Shown here: positions 25,742-34,734 of the stretch, in pieces | How the letters are laid out: each line of letters begins with the position of its first letter | How positions within the stretch are numbered: the stretch's first letter is position 1 | Origin: Lysinibacillus sp. FSL W8-0992 | GTDB lineage: Bacteria > Bacillota > Bacilli > Bacillales_A > Planococcaceae | NCBI RefSeq assembly: GCF_038008685.1 | Contig: NZ_JBBOZQ010000001.1 | Location: 868,001 to 932,000 of the forward strand | DNA: 64,000 nt | Reading direction: 5' to 3' | The notes under the pieces: generated by a model | Databases searched by the model: none | What the model saw: the letters and a program-made list of their open reading frames with translations, nothing else | What the model was told of the DNA's origin: nothing | Position numbers and translations under genes: made by a program

Positions 25742-26443
25742 ATGCCTAAACTGACATCATTTAATCCAAATGGTCGCAAGGAAATTAAACAGGCAATCTC
25801 ATATCCAGACTACGCACTTTTAAAAAGCAAAATCCAGCATTTGATGCGGCTGGATCACAATGCAGGTCCGGACGGTAAGTATTTAATTCGAAGCACATAC
25901 TTCGATAATTTTGCTAACAAAGTTTTGAATGAAAAAAAAGAAGGGTTTATTAATCGAGATAAATACCGAGTACGTATTTATGGGAAATCCGCTGCTTTGG
26001 TAAATTTAGAGCGTAAAAGTAAGCGTAATAATTTAACGTTTAAAACGAAGTGTGTAATGACACAGACGGAGTACGAAAAAATGCGTACTGGTGAAATTAC
26101 ATGGATGGAAAATGATGATCGTGTTTTAATACGAGAATTATTTCATGAGATGAAATATCACCAAATTAAGCCGACGACGGTTGTCGATTATGAGCGAGAG
26201 GCGTACATTTATCCCTTTGGCAATGTACGTGTAACATTCGATAGTAAGGTGCAGTCAAGCCTTCGCAATACAGATATGTTCAGTAAAAATCTGCCTATGG
26301 TTGATGTGCTAGAACCGAACCTTGTCATTTTAGAAGTGAAATATGATGAGTACTTGCCAGATATTATTAAATATTTACTACAATCAGTGGATACACGTGC
26401 TGAAGCATATTCAAAATACCAGCTTAGCCGTATGCATGTATAA
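25742..26443 (+). CDS. VTC-domain protein (polyphosphate-polymerase-like tunnel enzyme)
   Basis: 233 residues, essentially one VTC/CYTH-type beta-tunnel domain and no membrane segment. Basic and acidic tunnel residues are kept: IRSTYFD, DKYRVRIYGKS, NLERKSKRNNLTFK, VVDYEREAYI, VRVTFDSKVQ and ILEVKYDEYLP. In yeast Vtc4 this fold makes polyphosphate from ATP, and bacterial VTC-domain proteins are thought to act on nucleotide triphosphates, but the product here is unproven. GGAAGGAG precedes the start. It lies 18 bases after prsA and 16 before the DUF4956 gene, so a tightly linked operon. Confidence 0.88.
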   Translation: MPKLTSFNPNGRKEIKQAISYPDYALLKSKIQHLMRLDHNAGPDGKYLIRSTYFDNFANKVLNEKKEGFINRDKYRVRIYGKSAALVNLERKSKRNNLTFKTKCVMTQTEYEKMRTGEITWMENDDRVLIRELFHEMKYHQIKPTTVVDYEREAYIYPFGNVRVTFDSKVQSSLRNTDMFSKNLPMVDVLEPNLVILEVKYDEYLPDIIKYLLQSVDTRAEAYSKYQLSRMHV

Positions 26444-26459
26444 AAAGGAGAAATGAAAA

Positions 26460-27143
26460 ATGGATAATATGAATTTTAGTGATATTTTTAAATCAAATTT
26501 TCTAGAGAAAACAACATCATTTTCATTAACAGATTCAATCATTGGACTAGTTGTTGCTTTCTTTGTTGGGCTATTTATTTACGCAGTATATAAGAAAACC
26601 TTTAATGGTGTGATTTATTCGCACTCCTTTAATATTTCGTTGCTCATTATGACTATGGCAACATCGCTCGTTATTATGGGTATTAGTTCTAACGTCTTGT
26701 TGTCTCTTGGTATGGTAGGTGCATTATCAATTGTTCGTTTCCGTACACCTATTAAGGACCCAATGGATTTAGTGTATATTTTCTGGGCAATAGTGTCAGG
26801 TATTCTTTGTGGAGCAGGATTCATTCCACTTGTTATTATTGGCGCAATATTGATTGGTTTAGTTCTACTAGTATTAGTGAATAAAATTACAATTGAAAAT
26901 CCTTACTTATTAATTGTGAAATTTGAAGAAGATATAGCTTGTGAAGAAGTGGAGCGTATCATTGCTGCACAGTCTAAAAAGTACGCGTTAAAATCAAAAT
27001 CAATCATACAAAATGATGAAATCGAAACAACATATGAAATTCGCGTGAAGCAAAATGATGCAAAGTTTATGGACAATTTAACAAAAGTACCTGGTGTAAA
27101 ATCAGCAATTATGCTTAGCTACGATGGTAACTTCACAGCGTAA
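26460..27143 (+). CDS. DUF4956 membrane protein, partner of the VTC-domain protein
   Basis: 227 residues. Four hydrophobic segments (about residues 24-46, 60-80, 82-90 with the conserved LGMVGALSIVRFRTPIKDP loop, and 105-140) are followed by a soluble C-terminal ~85-residue domain (LIVKFEEDIACEEVERIIAA, YEIRVKQND). This is the DUF4956 architecture, regularly encoded next to VTC-domain and CotH genes. The invariant RFRTPIKDPMDLVY loop is charged and may bind a phosphorylated substrate (inference). It probably anchors or channels the product of the VTC protein at the membrane. AAAAGGAG lies 9 bases before the ATG. Confidence 0.85.
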   Translation: MDNMNFSDIFKSNFLEKTTSFSLTDSIIGLVVAFFVGLFIYAVYKKTFNGVIYSHSFNISLLIMTMATSLVIMGISSNVLLSLGMVGALSIVRFRTPIKDPMDLVYIFWAIVSGILCGAGFIPLVIIGAILIGLVLLVLVNKITIENPYLLIVKFEEDIACEEVERIIAAQSKKYALKSKSIIQNDEIETTYEIRVKQNDAKFMDNLTKVPGVKSAIMLSYDGNFTA

Positions 27144-27191
27144 TGAAAGTGAATGATTGTTTTCTAACTACGAGCAAGAGAGGTGCAGTCA

Positions 27192-29228
27192 ATGATTAAA
27201 AATCGAATTGTCTATACCAGTATGGCGATTCTCCTCCTACTCTTTGGCGTGATGGTTGCTGTACTTCCAAACTTAGGCATTGAAACGAAAAATACGGAAT
27301 ATTCCTATGAGACGCTTGTGTTCAATAAAAGCAAAGTAACAACTGTTGATATTGAAATACCTCAAGAGGACTGGGAGGACATGCTGGAAAACGCTGCTGA
27401 TGAGGAGCTAAAGCAGGCCAATATAACAATAAACGGCAAGACAATAGAAAATGTAGCGATTCGTACAAAAGGTAATTTATCGTTACGTTCTGTTGTCAAT
27501 AGCGACTCCGATCGTTATAGCTTGAAAGTCGATTTTGACTATTATGATGATACGCAAAGCTTATATGGCTTAAAAAAATTAAATTTAAACAATAACTACA
27601 GTGATTCAACTTTAATGCGAGAATATCTTTCATATGAGCTCATGGAAAAAATGGGCTTACCGACACCTGCCCATTCCTATATGTATGTTACGGTTAATGG
27701 TGAAGAACGTGGCTTATATTTAGGGGTAGAAGCGGTCGATGAAACATTTTTAGCGAATAATTACGGAACCAATGACGGGTTTTTATTTAAACCAGATGGT
27801 ACAGGTAGTGATTTAAAATATATTAGTGATAATATTGCCGACTACACGGGAATTGGTTTGAAAACAAATGAAGACAATATTGAGGATTCAAAGTTAACTG
27901 ACATGCTTGATGCCATAAATAATGGCGGAGACATCGAACAATATATTGATGTCGATGAAATGCTACGCTACTTTGCTGTCAATACTGCACTAGTAAATTT
28001 AGATAGTTACCAAGGAAATATGAAGCACAACTACTATTTATATGAGAATAATGGCGTGTTTTCTATAATACCGTGGGACTATAATATGTCATTCGGCGGC
28101 TTTGGTGCTGGCGGTGGTGGAATGGGCGGCGGCAATCCAGATCAAATGCGGGGAAATGCGAATAATGAATTACCTGCAGAAGGACAGACGGAGGAAAACG
28201 CAGACACACCAGCTATGAAGCAACCACAAGAGGGTCAACCAAATGGTGAGCAATCACAAGAAGGTCAGCCAAATGGTGGGCAACCGCAAGAGGGTCAACC
28301 AAATGGTGAGCAAGCGCAAGAAGGACAGCCAAATGGTGGGCAACCACAAGAGGGTCAACCAAATGGTGAGCAAGCGCAAGAAGGACAGCCAAACGGCAAG
28401 CAAGCGCAAGAAGGACAGTCAAACGACGAGCAGACACAAGATGGGCAGCAAAACGCTAATCGCAATAAAGGGAACTTCGACATGGGCGGTGGTATGTCTA
28501 GTAATCTAATGGCAGATAGTGCAATAAACTTTAGCATAACTACACCTGTATCTGGGACAACTCTAGAAGATCGCCCACTTTTAAATGCTTTACTGTCCAA
28601 TGAAACATATCGCGCTAAGTATGAAAGTTATTTAGAACAACTCGCAACAACTTATTTAACAGAAGATTATATTCAGTCGATTACGAACAACTTAGCGATG
28701 CTATTAACAAGCTATGAAGAAGCAGATCCTACAAAGTTTTATACAACAGAGCAGTTTTTAGAAGGTGTGTCAGGGGACAACAGTCTACCTGAATTTGCTA
28801 AACAACGTTCTGCATCAATCTTAAAGCAACTGTCAGGTGAATTAGTTGTAGAAACAAGTGCGACTGCTCAAGGTAATATGGGTATGCCAAATGGCGACAC
28901 AAACAATGAGGCAAATGGAAATCAAATGCAAATGCCTGACGACTTTGATCCGAGTCAATTACCAGAAGACTTTGATCCAAGCCAATTACCAGCAGACTTC
29001 GACCCCTCACAAATGCCTGAGGGTGGCATGGGCAATGAGCAAGGTGGAAAAGCTAATGGTGGTCCAATGCAACGTCCAGATGGAATGGGTTTCCCTAACC
29101 AAGGCAATGGACAGGCAACTCAAGAAACAGGAATTGATAAAAGCACAGTGCTAACAGCTACCGCAACGTTTTCATTTTTAGTGGCTGCACTCCTCTTTGT
29201 TTTTAGATTTAATCGTAGAGGACGTTAA
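27192..29228 (+). CDS. CotH-family kinase, membrane-anchored, with repetitive linkers
   Basis: 678 residues. N-terminal TM (~5-25), then a CotH kinase domain: FDYYDDTQSLYGLKKLNLNN, LGVEAVDETFLANNYG, FLFKPDGTG, NLDSYQGNMKHNYYLYEN and the metal-binding IIPWDYNMSFGGFG. It is interrupted by a ~110-residue Gln/Glu/Gly/Pro/Asn-rich linker with eight 10-residue repeats, resumes at NFSITTPVSGTTLEDRPLLN, and ends with a second low-complexity region (three DFDPSQLPx repeats) and a C-terminal TM plus FNRRGR. CotH proteins are atypical kinases; B. subtilis CotH phosphorylates spore-coat proteins. GAGAGGTG sets the start at ATG 27192. The gap from DUF4956 is 48 bases. Confidence 0.9.
   Translation: MIKNRIVYTSMAILLLLFGVMVAVLPNLGIETKNTEYSYETLVFNKSKVTTVDIEIPQEDWEDMLENAADEELKQANITINGKTIENVAIRTKGNLSLRSVVNSDSDRYSLKVDFDYYDDTQSLYGLKKLNLNNNYSDSTLMREYLSYELMEKMGLPTPAHSYMYVTVNGEERGLYLGVEAVDETFLANNYGTNDGFLFKPDGTGSDLKYISDNIADYTGIGLKTNEDNIEDSKLTDMLDAINNGGDIEQYIDVDEMLRYFAVNTALVNLDSYQGNMKHNYYLYENNGVFSIIPWDYNMSFGGFGAGGGGMGGGNPDQMRGNANNELPAEGQTEENADTPAMKQPQEGQPNGEQSQEGQPNGGQPQEGQPNGEQAQEGQPNGGQPQEGQPNGEQAQEGQPNGKQAQEGQSNDEQTQDGQQNANRNKGNFDMGGGMSSNLMADSAINFSITTPVSGTTLEDRPLLNALLSNETYRAKYESYLEQLATTYLTEDYIQSITNNLAMLLTSYEEADPTKFYTTEQFLEGVSGDNSLPEFAKQRSASILKQLSGELVVETSATAQGNMGMPNGDTNNEANGNQMQMPDDFDPSQLPEDFDPSQLPADFDPSQMPEGGMGNEQGGKANGGPMQRPDGMGFPNQGNGQATQETGIDKSTVLTATATFSFLVAALLFVFRFNRRGR
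28224..28463 (+). repeat. Eight 30-bp tandem repeats inside the CotH-family gene
   Basis: In-frame units encode variants of (P/S/A)QEGQPNG(E/G/K)Q; the last two are diverged (AQEGQSNDEQ, TQDGQQNANR). Units 3-4 and 5-6 form near-identical 60-bp blocks, so recent duplication is likely. Prone to slippage, hence length variation between strains is expected. Confidence 0.92.
28941..29021 (+). repeat. Three 27-bp repeats in the CotH-family gene
   Basis: They encode DFDPSQLPE, DFDPSQLPA and DFDPSQMPE in direct succession, an acidic proline-spaced stalk before the C-terminal membrane helix. Confidence 0.88.
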
Positions 29229-29269
29229 AAATACACCATAGGCAAACATTTTAATATGGTCAGAGTGTC

Positions 29270-29320
29270 AAAAATGGCATCAAGAGGCTCACTCTTGATG
29301 CCATTTTAGTGCCAGGCACT
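29270..29320. terminator. Terminator of the cotH operon fused to a dispersed palindrome
   Basis: AAAATGGCATCAAGA pairs with TCTTGATGCCATTTT over a short loop. AGTGCCAGGCACT (29308-29320), a reverse copy of the element at 21832, follows immediately. Confidence 0.78.
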
Positions 29321-29473
29321 CAAACAATTTGCCGTGCCAGTTTTTACAGTGTGCTGAGGGCAAGTCAACCGTAGTTAAAAGAAAAATGGATTGTAGATAA
29401 TCTTTTGGATATGGTGTTTGCTTTTTTTCATGCTAAAATAAAGCATTCTTTTTTTCGAGGAGTATCTAAATAA

Positions 29474-30076
29474 ATGAATGAACAACAGTTTGATAAACTT
29501 TTGCACATTAATACAATTGGAGAACAATATGGATTTCCTAAACTAGCTCATTACCATCGTTATGAGCCAACTCCCTATGCTGGATTGGAACAATTATTTA
29601 CACAATATGATTTGCCGGAAAATCCAGTATTTATTGATATGGGCTGTGGAAAAGGAAGGGTCCCTATTTATATTCATCATAAATTTCACACTCCGGCAAT
29701 TGGAATAGAAATGGACGCAGGCTTTTATGCAGAGGCAGAGCATAATAAGGAGAGCTATTGTCGAAAAAATGGCTCACAAGGTGCCATTTCTTTTGTTCAT
29801 ACTATTGCAGAAAACTACAAAATAAAGCCGTGTGATAATGTTTTTTTCTTTTTTAATCCGTTCTCCATCAATATTTTCCGAACTGTCATTCATAATATAT
29901 GGGAGTCTTATGAGCAAAATATGCGTGATATTCACATTATTTTATACTACCCACCATATGATTATTTGCAGTTTTTACATCATGGTACACCTTTTGAATT
30001 AATACATGAAGTACATCTAGAAAATGAAACAAATATTAATGAACGTCTTTGCGTTTTTGCATTAAAAAAGGCGTAA
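29474..30076 (+). CDS. SAM-dependent methyltransferase (class I)
   Basis: 200 residues. Motif I FIDMGCGKGRVPIYIH (~54-69) and acidic motif II IGIEMDAGFY define a Rossmann methyltransferase. A later block DNVFFFFNPFSINIF carries an NPF in place of the usual motif IV, as in N- or O-methyltransferase-like proteins of unknown substrate. GAGGAG lies 11-12 bases before the ATG, a little far. It is monocistronic, with a strong terminator shared with the convergent photolyase gene. I do not recognise the substrate. Confidence 0.82.
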   Translation: MNEQQFDKLLHINTIGEQYGFPKLAHYHRYEPTPYAGLEQLFTQYDLPENPVFIDMGCGKGRVPIYIHHKFHTPAIGIEMDAGFYAEAEHNKESYCRKNGSQGAISFVHTIAENYKIKPCDNVFFFFNPFSINIFRTVIHNIWESYEQNMRDIHIILYYPPYDYLQFLHHGTPFELIHEVHLENETNINERLCVFALKKA

Positions 30077-30142
30077 TTTCCATAGTGGGTTGATTTCCGA
30101 TCGGTGGAAAGCACCACCGCGACGAACATCGATGTTTACAGC

Positions 30143-30180
30143 AAAAAAGTGTTAGATTGCTTTCAATCTAACACTTTTTT
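30143..30180. terminator. Bidirectional terminator between methyltransferase and photolyase genes
   Basis: A perfect 17-bp stem AAAAAAGTGTTAGATTG/CAATCTAACACTTTTTT with a 4-base loop. It overlaps the last codons and stop of the photolyase gene, which uses the stem as coding sequence. Confidence 0.92.
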
Positions 30181-31620
30181 ATCTTCTGTCCCAGTAGCTT
30201 TTTTTATGGCGTTGTACCGTTTCAATGCACGGGCTCTTGCCGTTTTATGGTCAACGATGGGCAGCGGATAGGTGTCACCTAATGTGATATGAGCCTGCTC
30301 TAAGATAGCAGCTGGAGCTGTATGGGGTGCGTTTATATATTTTGATGGTAGGTTTGCTAATTCTGGTACCCATTTTTTTATATATGTACCATCTAAATCA
30401 AACTTCTCACCTTGTAAGGAAGGATTGAAGATACGGAAATAAGGTGCGGAATCGATACCCGTGCCGCTTACCCACTGCCAGCCCATCGCATTATTTGCTG
30501 CATTAAAGTCCAGTAGCGTATGCTCAAACCATGAATAGCCTTCCTGCCAAGGCTGTAGTAAATGTTTTACTAGAAATGACGCAACAACCATTCTTACTCG
30601 ATTATGCATATAGCCAGTTTCCCAAAGTTCACGCATACCAGCATCAACTAACGGGTAGCCTGTTTGCCCTTTTTTCCAAGCAACCAGATGAAGAGAATTA
30701 GGCTCCCATTCAAAATGCTGAAAATTACTGCGTAAAGAGATGGTAGAAAATGAAGGATAGGACAACAGCTGATAAATTGAAAACTCTCGCCATATTAGTT
30801 GTCTTAAAAAACTTTCGACTTGTTGACCGAACGCTGCGTTATCCTCAACTTCTATTAACTCCTGACAAGTAGTCCAAAGAAAACGAATACTAATATTACC
30901 CGCTGCAATAAATGGAGACATTTTTGAAATTGTTTCCTTGGTTAGGTAATCTCGCTTGTCCTTGTAGTCATATAAACCTCCCTCTATAAAAAGCTCCCAT
31001 TGGTCTAATGCGCCATCCATCCCAGGGCGCCAATAATTATGAAACTTGTTATACCAGTTACCATTAAGTAGCTGCAATTGTTCTAATGCTAGAGATGACA
31101 CGTTCATAGGAAAAGCTTGCATGTTAGCAGGACGTCCAAGTGGCTTACGTGCTAGCTCCTGTAAACAGCGTTTATAAAAGGATGTGAAGATAGCATAAGG
31201 CTTGTTTTGCTGATTTCGAATGGAAGTCACGTCAAATAACGTATCACCATAAAACGCTTTTACTTCAATATCATTTGCACGTAATATATTGGCTAAATGT
31301 TCATCTTCGGAACGCTCAGTTTCACTAAAACGTTCGTTAAAATAAACAGCATCTGCCTGCGTATCTAATGCCAACTGAAGTACTTGTGAAATGACGTCGC
31401 CCTTTTGTAAAATAAGCTGCATGTCGTAGTTACTAAATGTAATTTGGAGATTTTGAAGCGAATAGTACGTCCAAAAATGTTGAGCTGAGTCTTGCTCTGG
31501 CAATTGGTCATTTTGAATATAAAGGGGTAAGATGGCACCTGTATTGGCTGCATGCCATAGAGCGGGGTGATCATCTAGACGTAAATCATTGCGGAATAGC
31601 ACAATTATTTTTTTATTCAT
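30163..31620 (-). CDS. phr: Deoxyribodipyrimidine photolyase
   Basis: 485 residues, class I CPD photolyase. An N-terminal antenna-binding Rossmann domain (IVLFRNDLRLDDHPALWHAA) is followed by the helical FAD domain with IRFLWTTCQEL, WREFSIYQLLSYPSFS, GQTGYPLVDAGMRELWETGY, MHNRVRMVVASFLVKHLLQP and NNAMGWQWVSGTGIDSAPYF. The WQW and GTGxDxAPYFRxFNP blocks bind the flavin and the thymine dimer. It uses blue light to split pyrimidine dimers. AAAGGATG lies 7 bases before the ATG. Divergent from a small membrane-protein gene. Confidence 0.95.
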   Translation of the reverse strand: MNKKIIVLFRNDLRLDDHPALWHAANTGAILPLYIQNDQLPEQDSAQHFWTYYSLQNLQITFSNYDMQLILQKGDVISQVLQLALDTQADAVYFNERFSETERSEDEHLANILRANDIEVKAFYGDTLFDVTSIRNQQNKPYAIFTSFYKRCLQELARKPLGRPANMQAFPMNVSSLALEQLQLLNGNWYNKFHNYWRPGMDGALDQWELFIEGGLYDYKDKRDYLTKETISKMSPFIAAGNISIRFLWTTCQELIEVEDNAAFGQQVESFLRQLIWREFSIYQLLSYPSFSTISLRSNFQHFEWEPNSLHLVAWKKGQTGYPLVDAGMRELWETGYMHNRVRMVVASFLVKHLLQPWQEGYSWFEHTLLDFNAANNAMGWQWVSGTGIDSAPYFRIFNPSLQGEKFDLDGTYIKKWVPELANLPSKYINAPHTAPAAILEQAHITLGDTYPLPIVDHKTARARALKRYNAIKKATGTEDKKVLD

Positions 31621-31670
31621 ATTGAATCATCCTTTTATGGATTTATTTAGATTGAAGCAAGGAGGAGCAC

Positions 31671-32105
31671 ATGAAAATACTCATCAATCGTCAAGTAATA
31701 ATAGCGTCCTTTGTTGCAGGTTGTATATTTGGGGCTTTCTTCAAAGTTGTTGAAAATCTAACAGGCAGCCGTGTATATACATTACTATTAAACGTCGATT
31801 ATATACCGATTATAAAGAACTTTCGATTTCCTGAAGTAATAGAATTCATTTTTCATCTCATTATATCGTGGTTAATAACAGCCGTATTATGCGCGATTCG
31901 CAATAAGTATAAGTGGAATAATTCTAAGTTAATGAGAAATAGTGTATTAATACAAATTTTTATAGGCTGTATGTTGTTCCCTACAACAATTTTCTCAAAA
32001 CGGACACCGATTATTACTGATTATTTCGCTTTGAGTTGGTGGCTTATTGGTCATGTTGTGTACGGGGCATTGATAGGTATACTCTTAAAAAGAAAAAATA
32101 GCTAA
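31671..32105 (+). CDS. Hypothetical four-TM membrane protein
   Basis: 144 residues with four hydrophobic segments (about 8-27, 56-79, 91-110, 120-138) and a short basic C-terminus. AGGAGG sits 5-7 bases before the ATG. I do not recognise a family. It is divergent from the photolyase gene with only 50 bases between them, so they share a control region; no other link is visible. Confidence 0.75.
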   Translation: MKILINRQVIIASFVAGCIFGAFFKVVENLTGSRVYTLLLNVDYIPIIKNFRFPEVIEFIFHLIISWLITAVLCAIRNKYKWNNSKLMRNSVLIQIFIGCMLFPTTIFSKRTPIITDYFALSWWLIGHVVYGALIGILLKRKNS

Positions 32106-32411
32106 GAATTAAAAAGAAAGCAATTTTCGCAAAATGGATGTTAGTTTTATAGTGACAAAAAATTTGCTTAATAGCTTTCTATTAATTTAGTCCTAATTAA
32201 TAGATAATTCACAAATAACTAATTATACTGAAAAATCACTCTAGACTAAATATAAAGAATGTTTTACAATGTAAAAGGCTTAATTGAATATTATTTTGTT
32301 TCAAAAATAGATAGTTATAAATAATTATTTTTGCTATTGAGCATTAGCGAAAGATTGTTTATAATTATCAGAAATATCTAACATTTGAGAATTTTCAGGG
32401 GGAATTTAATT
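32106..32411. other. Intergenic region with the Liv operon promoter
   Basis: About 300 AT-rich bases. The right end holds the promoter described at 32337-32365. Nothing else coding or structured stands out. Confidence 0.6.
32337..32365 (+). promoter_or_regulatory. Probable sigma-A promoter of the Liv operon
   Basis: TTGAGC (32337-32342), 17-bp spacer, TATAAT (32360-32365), about 40 bases before the start codon at 32412. Confidence 0.6.
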
Positions 32412-33635
32412 ATGAGAGAGTACAATAAGCTTAAAAAGTTCGGTTCACTTCTAGTAGCTTCTTCACTACTTGCAGGCGTACTTGCAGGTTGCGGCGCTGG
32501 AGACAGTAATACAAGTTCAGGTGGTGGCTCATCATCAGGTGGTGGCTCAAAAGATGGAGATACGATTAAAATCGGTGCAAACTTAGAGCTTTCAGGTAAC
32601 GTAGCTTCATACGGTTCATCAATTGGCTTAGGTGCAGAATTAGCTGTTAAAGAAATCAATGATGCAGGCGGTATTGATGGCAAGAAGATTGAACTTATTA
32701 AAGTAGATAACAAATCAGAAAACTCAGAGGCAACTGCGGCAGCTATTAAACTAGCAACGCAAGATAAAGTAGTAGCGATGCTAGCTCCTGCAACTTCTGG
32801 TAATACTGTTGCAACAGTTCAAATCGCAAATGATAACAAAATTCCGATTGTTACTGGTTCAGGTACAGCTCCAAACATTACAGTAAATGACGATGGCAGC
32901 ATTAATGAATATGCTTTCCGTACTTGTTTCATTGATCCATTCCAAGGGATTGTGGCTGCAAACTTTGCATCAGGTGAACTAGGTGCGAAAAACGTAGCTA
33001 TCTTTGGAGATAATGCATCTGATTATGCAAAAGGTTTAGCAAAATCATTTAAAGATACAATCTCTAAAAGCGGTGGGAAAGTTGTAAAAGAGGAAGCTTA
33101 TGTAGCGAAGGATACAGACTTCCGTACACAATTAACGAATATTAAATCAGCGAATCCAGACTTCATCTTTATTCCTGGATACTATGAAGAAGTTGGTCTG
33201 ATTGTAAAACAGGCGCGTGAAATGGGTATTACAGTTCCACTTATGGGAGCAGACGGTTGGGATTCTCCAACTTTAATTGATTTAGCTGGAGCAGATGCAC
33301 TGAATAATACGTTCATTACAAACCACTACTCTGCAGAAGACCCAGATCAAAAAATTCAAGACTTTGTAAAATCATTTAAAGCAGCGAATGGCGATAAAGC
33401 ACCGGATGCATTTAACGCACTTGGCTATGATTCAATTTACTACATTGCAGATGCTATCAAACGTGCAGGCTCTACTGACGGCGAAGCAATTAAAAATGCA
33501 TTAGCTGAAACAAAAGATCTTTCTTTAGTAACAGGTACTTTCTCAGTTGACGAAAACCATAACCCAATTAAAACAGCAACGGTTCTTGAATTTAAAGACG
33601 GTAAACAAGTGTTCAACTCTAAAGTAAATCCTTAA
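32412..33635 (+). CDS. Branched-chain amino-acid ABC transporter substrate-binding lipoprotein
   Basis: 407 residues. Signal peptide with lipobox VLAGC (Cys27), a Ser/Gly-rich spacer, then a type-I periplasmic binding fold: IKIGANLELSGNVASYGSSI, AVKEINDAGGIDGKKIELI, GSGTAPNITVND, GYYEEVGLIVKQAREMGI and FNALGYDSIYYIADAI. This is the LivJ/LivK class, binding leucine, isoleucine, valine or related amides. AGGGGG lies 9 bases before the ATG at 32412; an upstream TTG extension is not supported. A terminator-like hairpin and a 210-base gap separate it from the permease genes, probably to keep its level high. Confidence 0.93.
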   Translation: MREYNKLKKFGSLLVASSLLAGVLAGCGAGDSNTSSGGGSSSGGGSKDGDTIKIGANLELSGNVASYGSSIGLGAELAVKEINDAGGIDGKKIELIKVDNKSENSEATAAAIKLATQDKVVAMLAPATSGNTVATVQIANDNKIPIVTGSGTAPNITVNDDGSINEYAFRTCFIDPFQGIVAANFASGELGAKNVAIFGDNASDYAKGLAKSFKDTISKSGGKVVKEEAYVAKDTDFRTQLTNIKSANPDFIFIPGYYEEVGLIVKQAREMGITVPLMGADGWDSPTLIDLAGADALNNTFITNHYSAEDPDQKIQDFVKSFKAANGDKAPDAFNALGYDSIYYIADAIKRAGSTDGEAIKNALAETKDLSLVTGTFSVDENHNPIKTATVLEFKDGKQVFNSKVNP

Positions 33636-33655
33636 TTTTTTTTAAAAAAGCAAGG

Positions 33656-33690
33656 GGGAGGCGGGCAACCTGCCTTCTCTTTTATTTTTT
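33656..33690 (+). terminator. Partial terminator after the Liv binding-protein gene
   Basis: GGGAGGCGGG pairs with CCTGCCTTCT (with G-U pairs) over CAA, then CTCTTTTATTTTTT. It likely allows partial read-through to livH. Confidence 0.65.
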
Positions 33691-33848
33691 AACAGACAAC
33701 TAGACTAATAAAAAAAAGCATAGATTCTAGCATAAGGAATCGGAAATAACTTTTTATGAGGGACACGAGTTTTTCTGCATTCAATTCAACTATGTAGAAA
33801 TAGGTCCCGTTTTTGCATTCCTCAAAAAAAACAAAGGAGTGAACGCTC

Positions 33849-34724
33849 ATGGAATGGATACAGCAACTTGTGAATGGTGTTTCACTAGGTAGTATCTACG
33901 CGTTAATAGCGTTAGGGTATACGATGGTATACGGTATTATTAAGCTTATTAACTTTGCCCACGGTGATGTTTTCATGATTGGGGCATTTATTGGCTTTTA
34001 CGCAATTGCTAAATGGGAGCTGGGCTTCTTACCAGCATTATTATTAGCAATGGCAGTTTGTGCAATCTTCGGTGTGTTAATCGAACGAATTGCATATAAG
34101 CGATTACGAAATGCAACGCGTATTGCGGCTTTAATTACAGCAATCGGTGTGTCGCTATTAATCGAATATACGACAATTTTCTTCAGAGGAGCTCAGCCAG
34201 CAGCATACCCTGAAGTTATTAAAAATAGAACATTCGATGTGTTCGGTGTTCAAATAAGCAGTACGTCTATTTTAATTTTATCTGTCGCTATCGTACTGAT
34301 GATTCTATTACAATTCATCGTACATAAAACTAAAATTGGGAAGGCGATGCGTGCAGTTTCACATGATGCAGATGCAGCACGCCTAATGGGCATTAACGTA
34401 GATAATACAATTTCAGCAACATTTGCAATAGGTTCTGCTTTAGCCGGTGCTGCGGGTGTTATCTTCGGTGTGTATTATACGAAAATTGACCCGTTAATGG
34501 GTGTTATTCCAGGGGTTAAAGCGTTCATCGCTGCGGTTCTTGGTGGTATTGGTATTATTCCAGGTGCAATGGTTGGCGGTATGCTACTAGGTGTCGTGGA
34601 ATCAATGGTAAGTGCACTCGGATTCTCTTTATGGCGCGATGCAGCGGCATTTGTCATTTTAATTTTAATTTTGATTTTCAGACCATCGGGTATCTTTGGT
34701 AAAAACGCCCGCGAGAAAGTGTAG
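33849..34724 (+). CDS. livH: Branched-chain amino-acid ABC transporter permease LivH
   Basis: 291 residues, 8 or so TM helices, with LivH hallmarks GVSLGSIYALIALGYTMVYG, IKLINFAHGDVFMIGAFIGF, AVSHDADAARLMGINVD and KAFIAAVLGGIGIIPGAMVGG. It forms the membrane channel with LivM. AAAGGAGTG lies 8 bases before the ATG. The C-terminus runs into livM with a 10-base gap. Confidence 0.95.
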   Translation: MEWIQQLVNGVSLGSIYALIALGYTMVYGIIKLINFAHGDVFMIGAFIGFYAIAKWELGFLPALLLAMAVCAIFGVLIERIAYKRLRNATRIAALITAIGVSLLIEYTTIFFRGAQPAAYPEVIKNRTFDVFGVQISSTSILILSVAIVLMILLQFIVHKTKIGKAMRAVSHDADAARLMGINVDNTISATFAIGSALAGAAGVIFGVYYTKIDPLMGVIPGVKAFIAAVLGGIGIIPGAMVGGMLLGVVESMVSALGFSLWRDAAAFVILILILIFRPSGIFGKNAREKV

Positions 34725-34734
34725 GTGAGCGGTA

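Noticed and set aside
28224-28463. Regular 30-bp repeats as a CRISPR array
   Set aside because: The units are contiguous with no unique spacers, stay in frame and encode a protein repeat; no cas genes are present.
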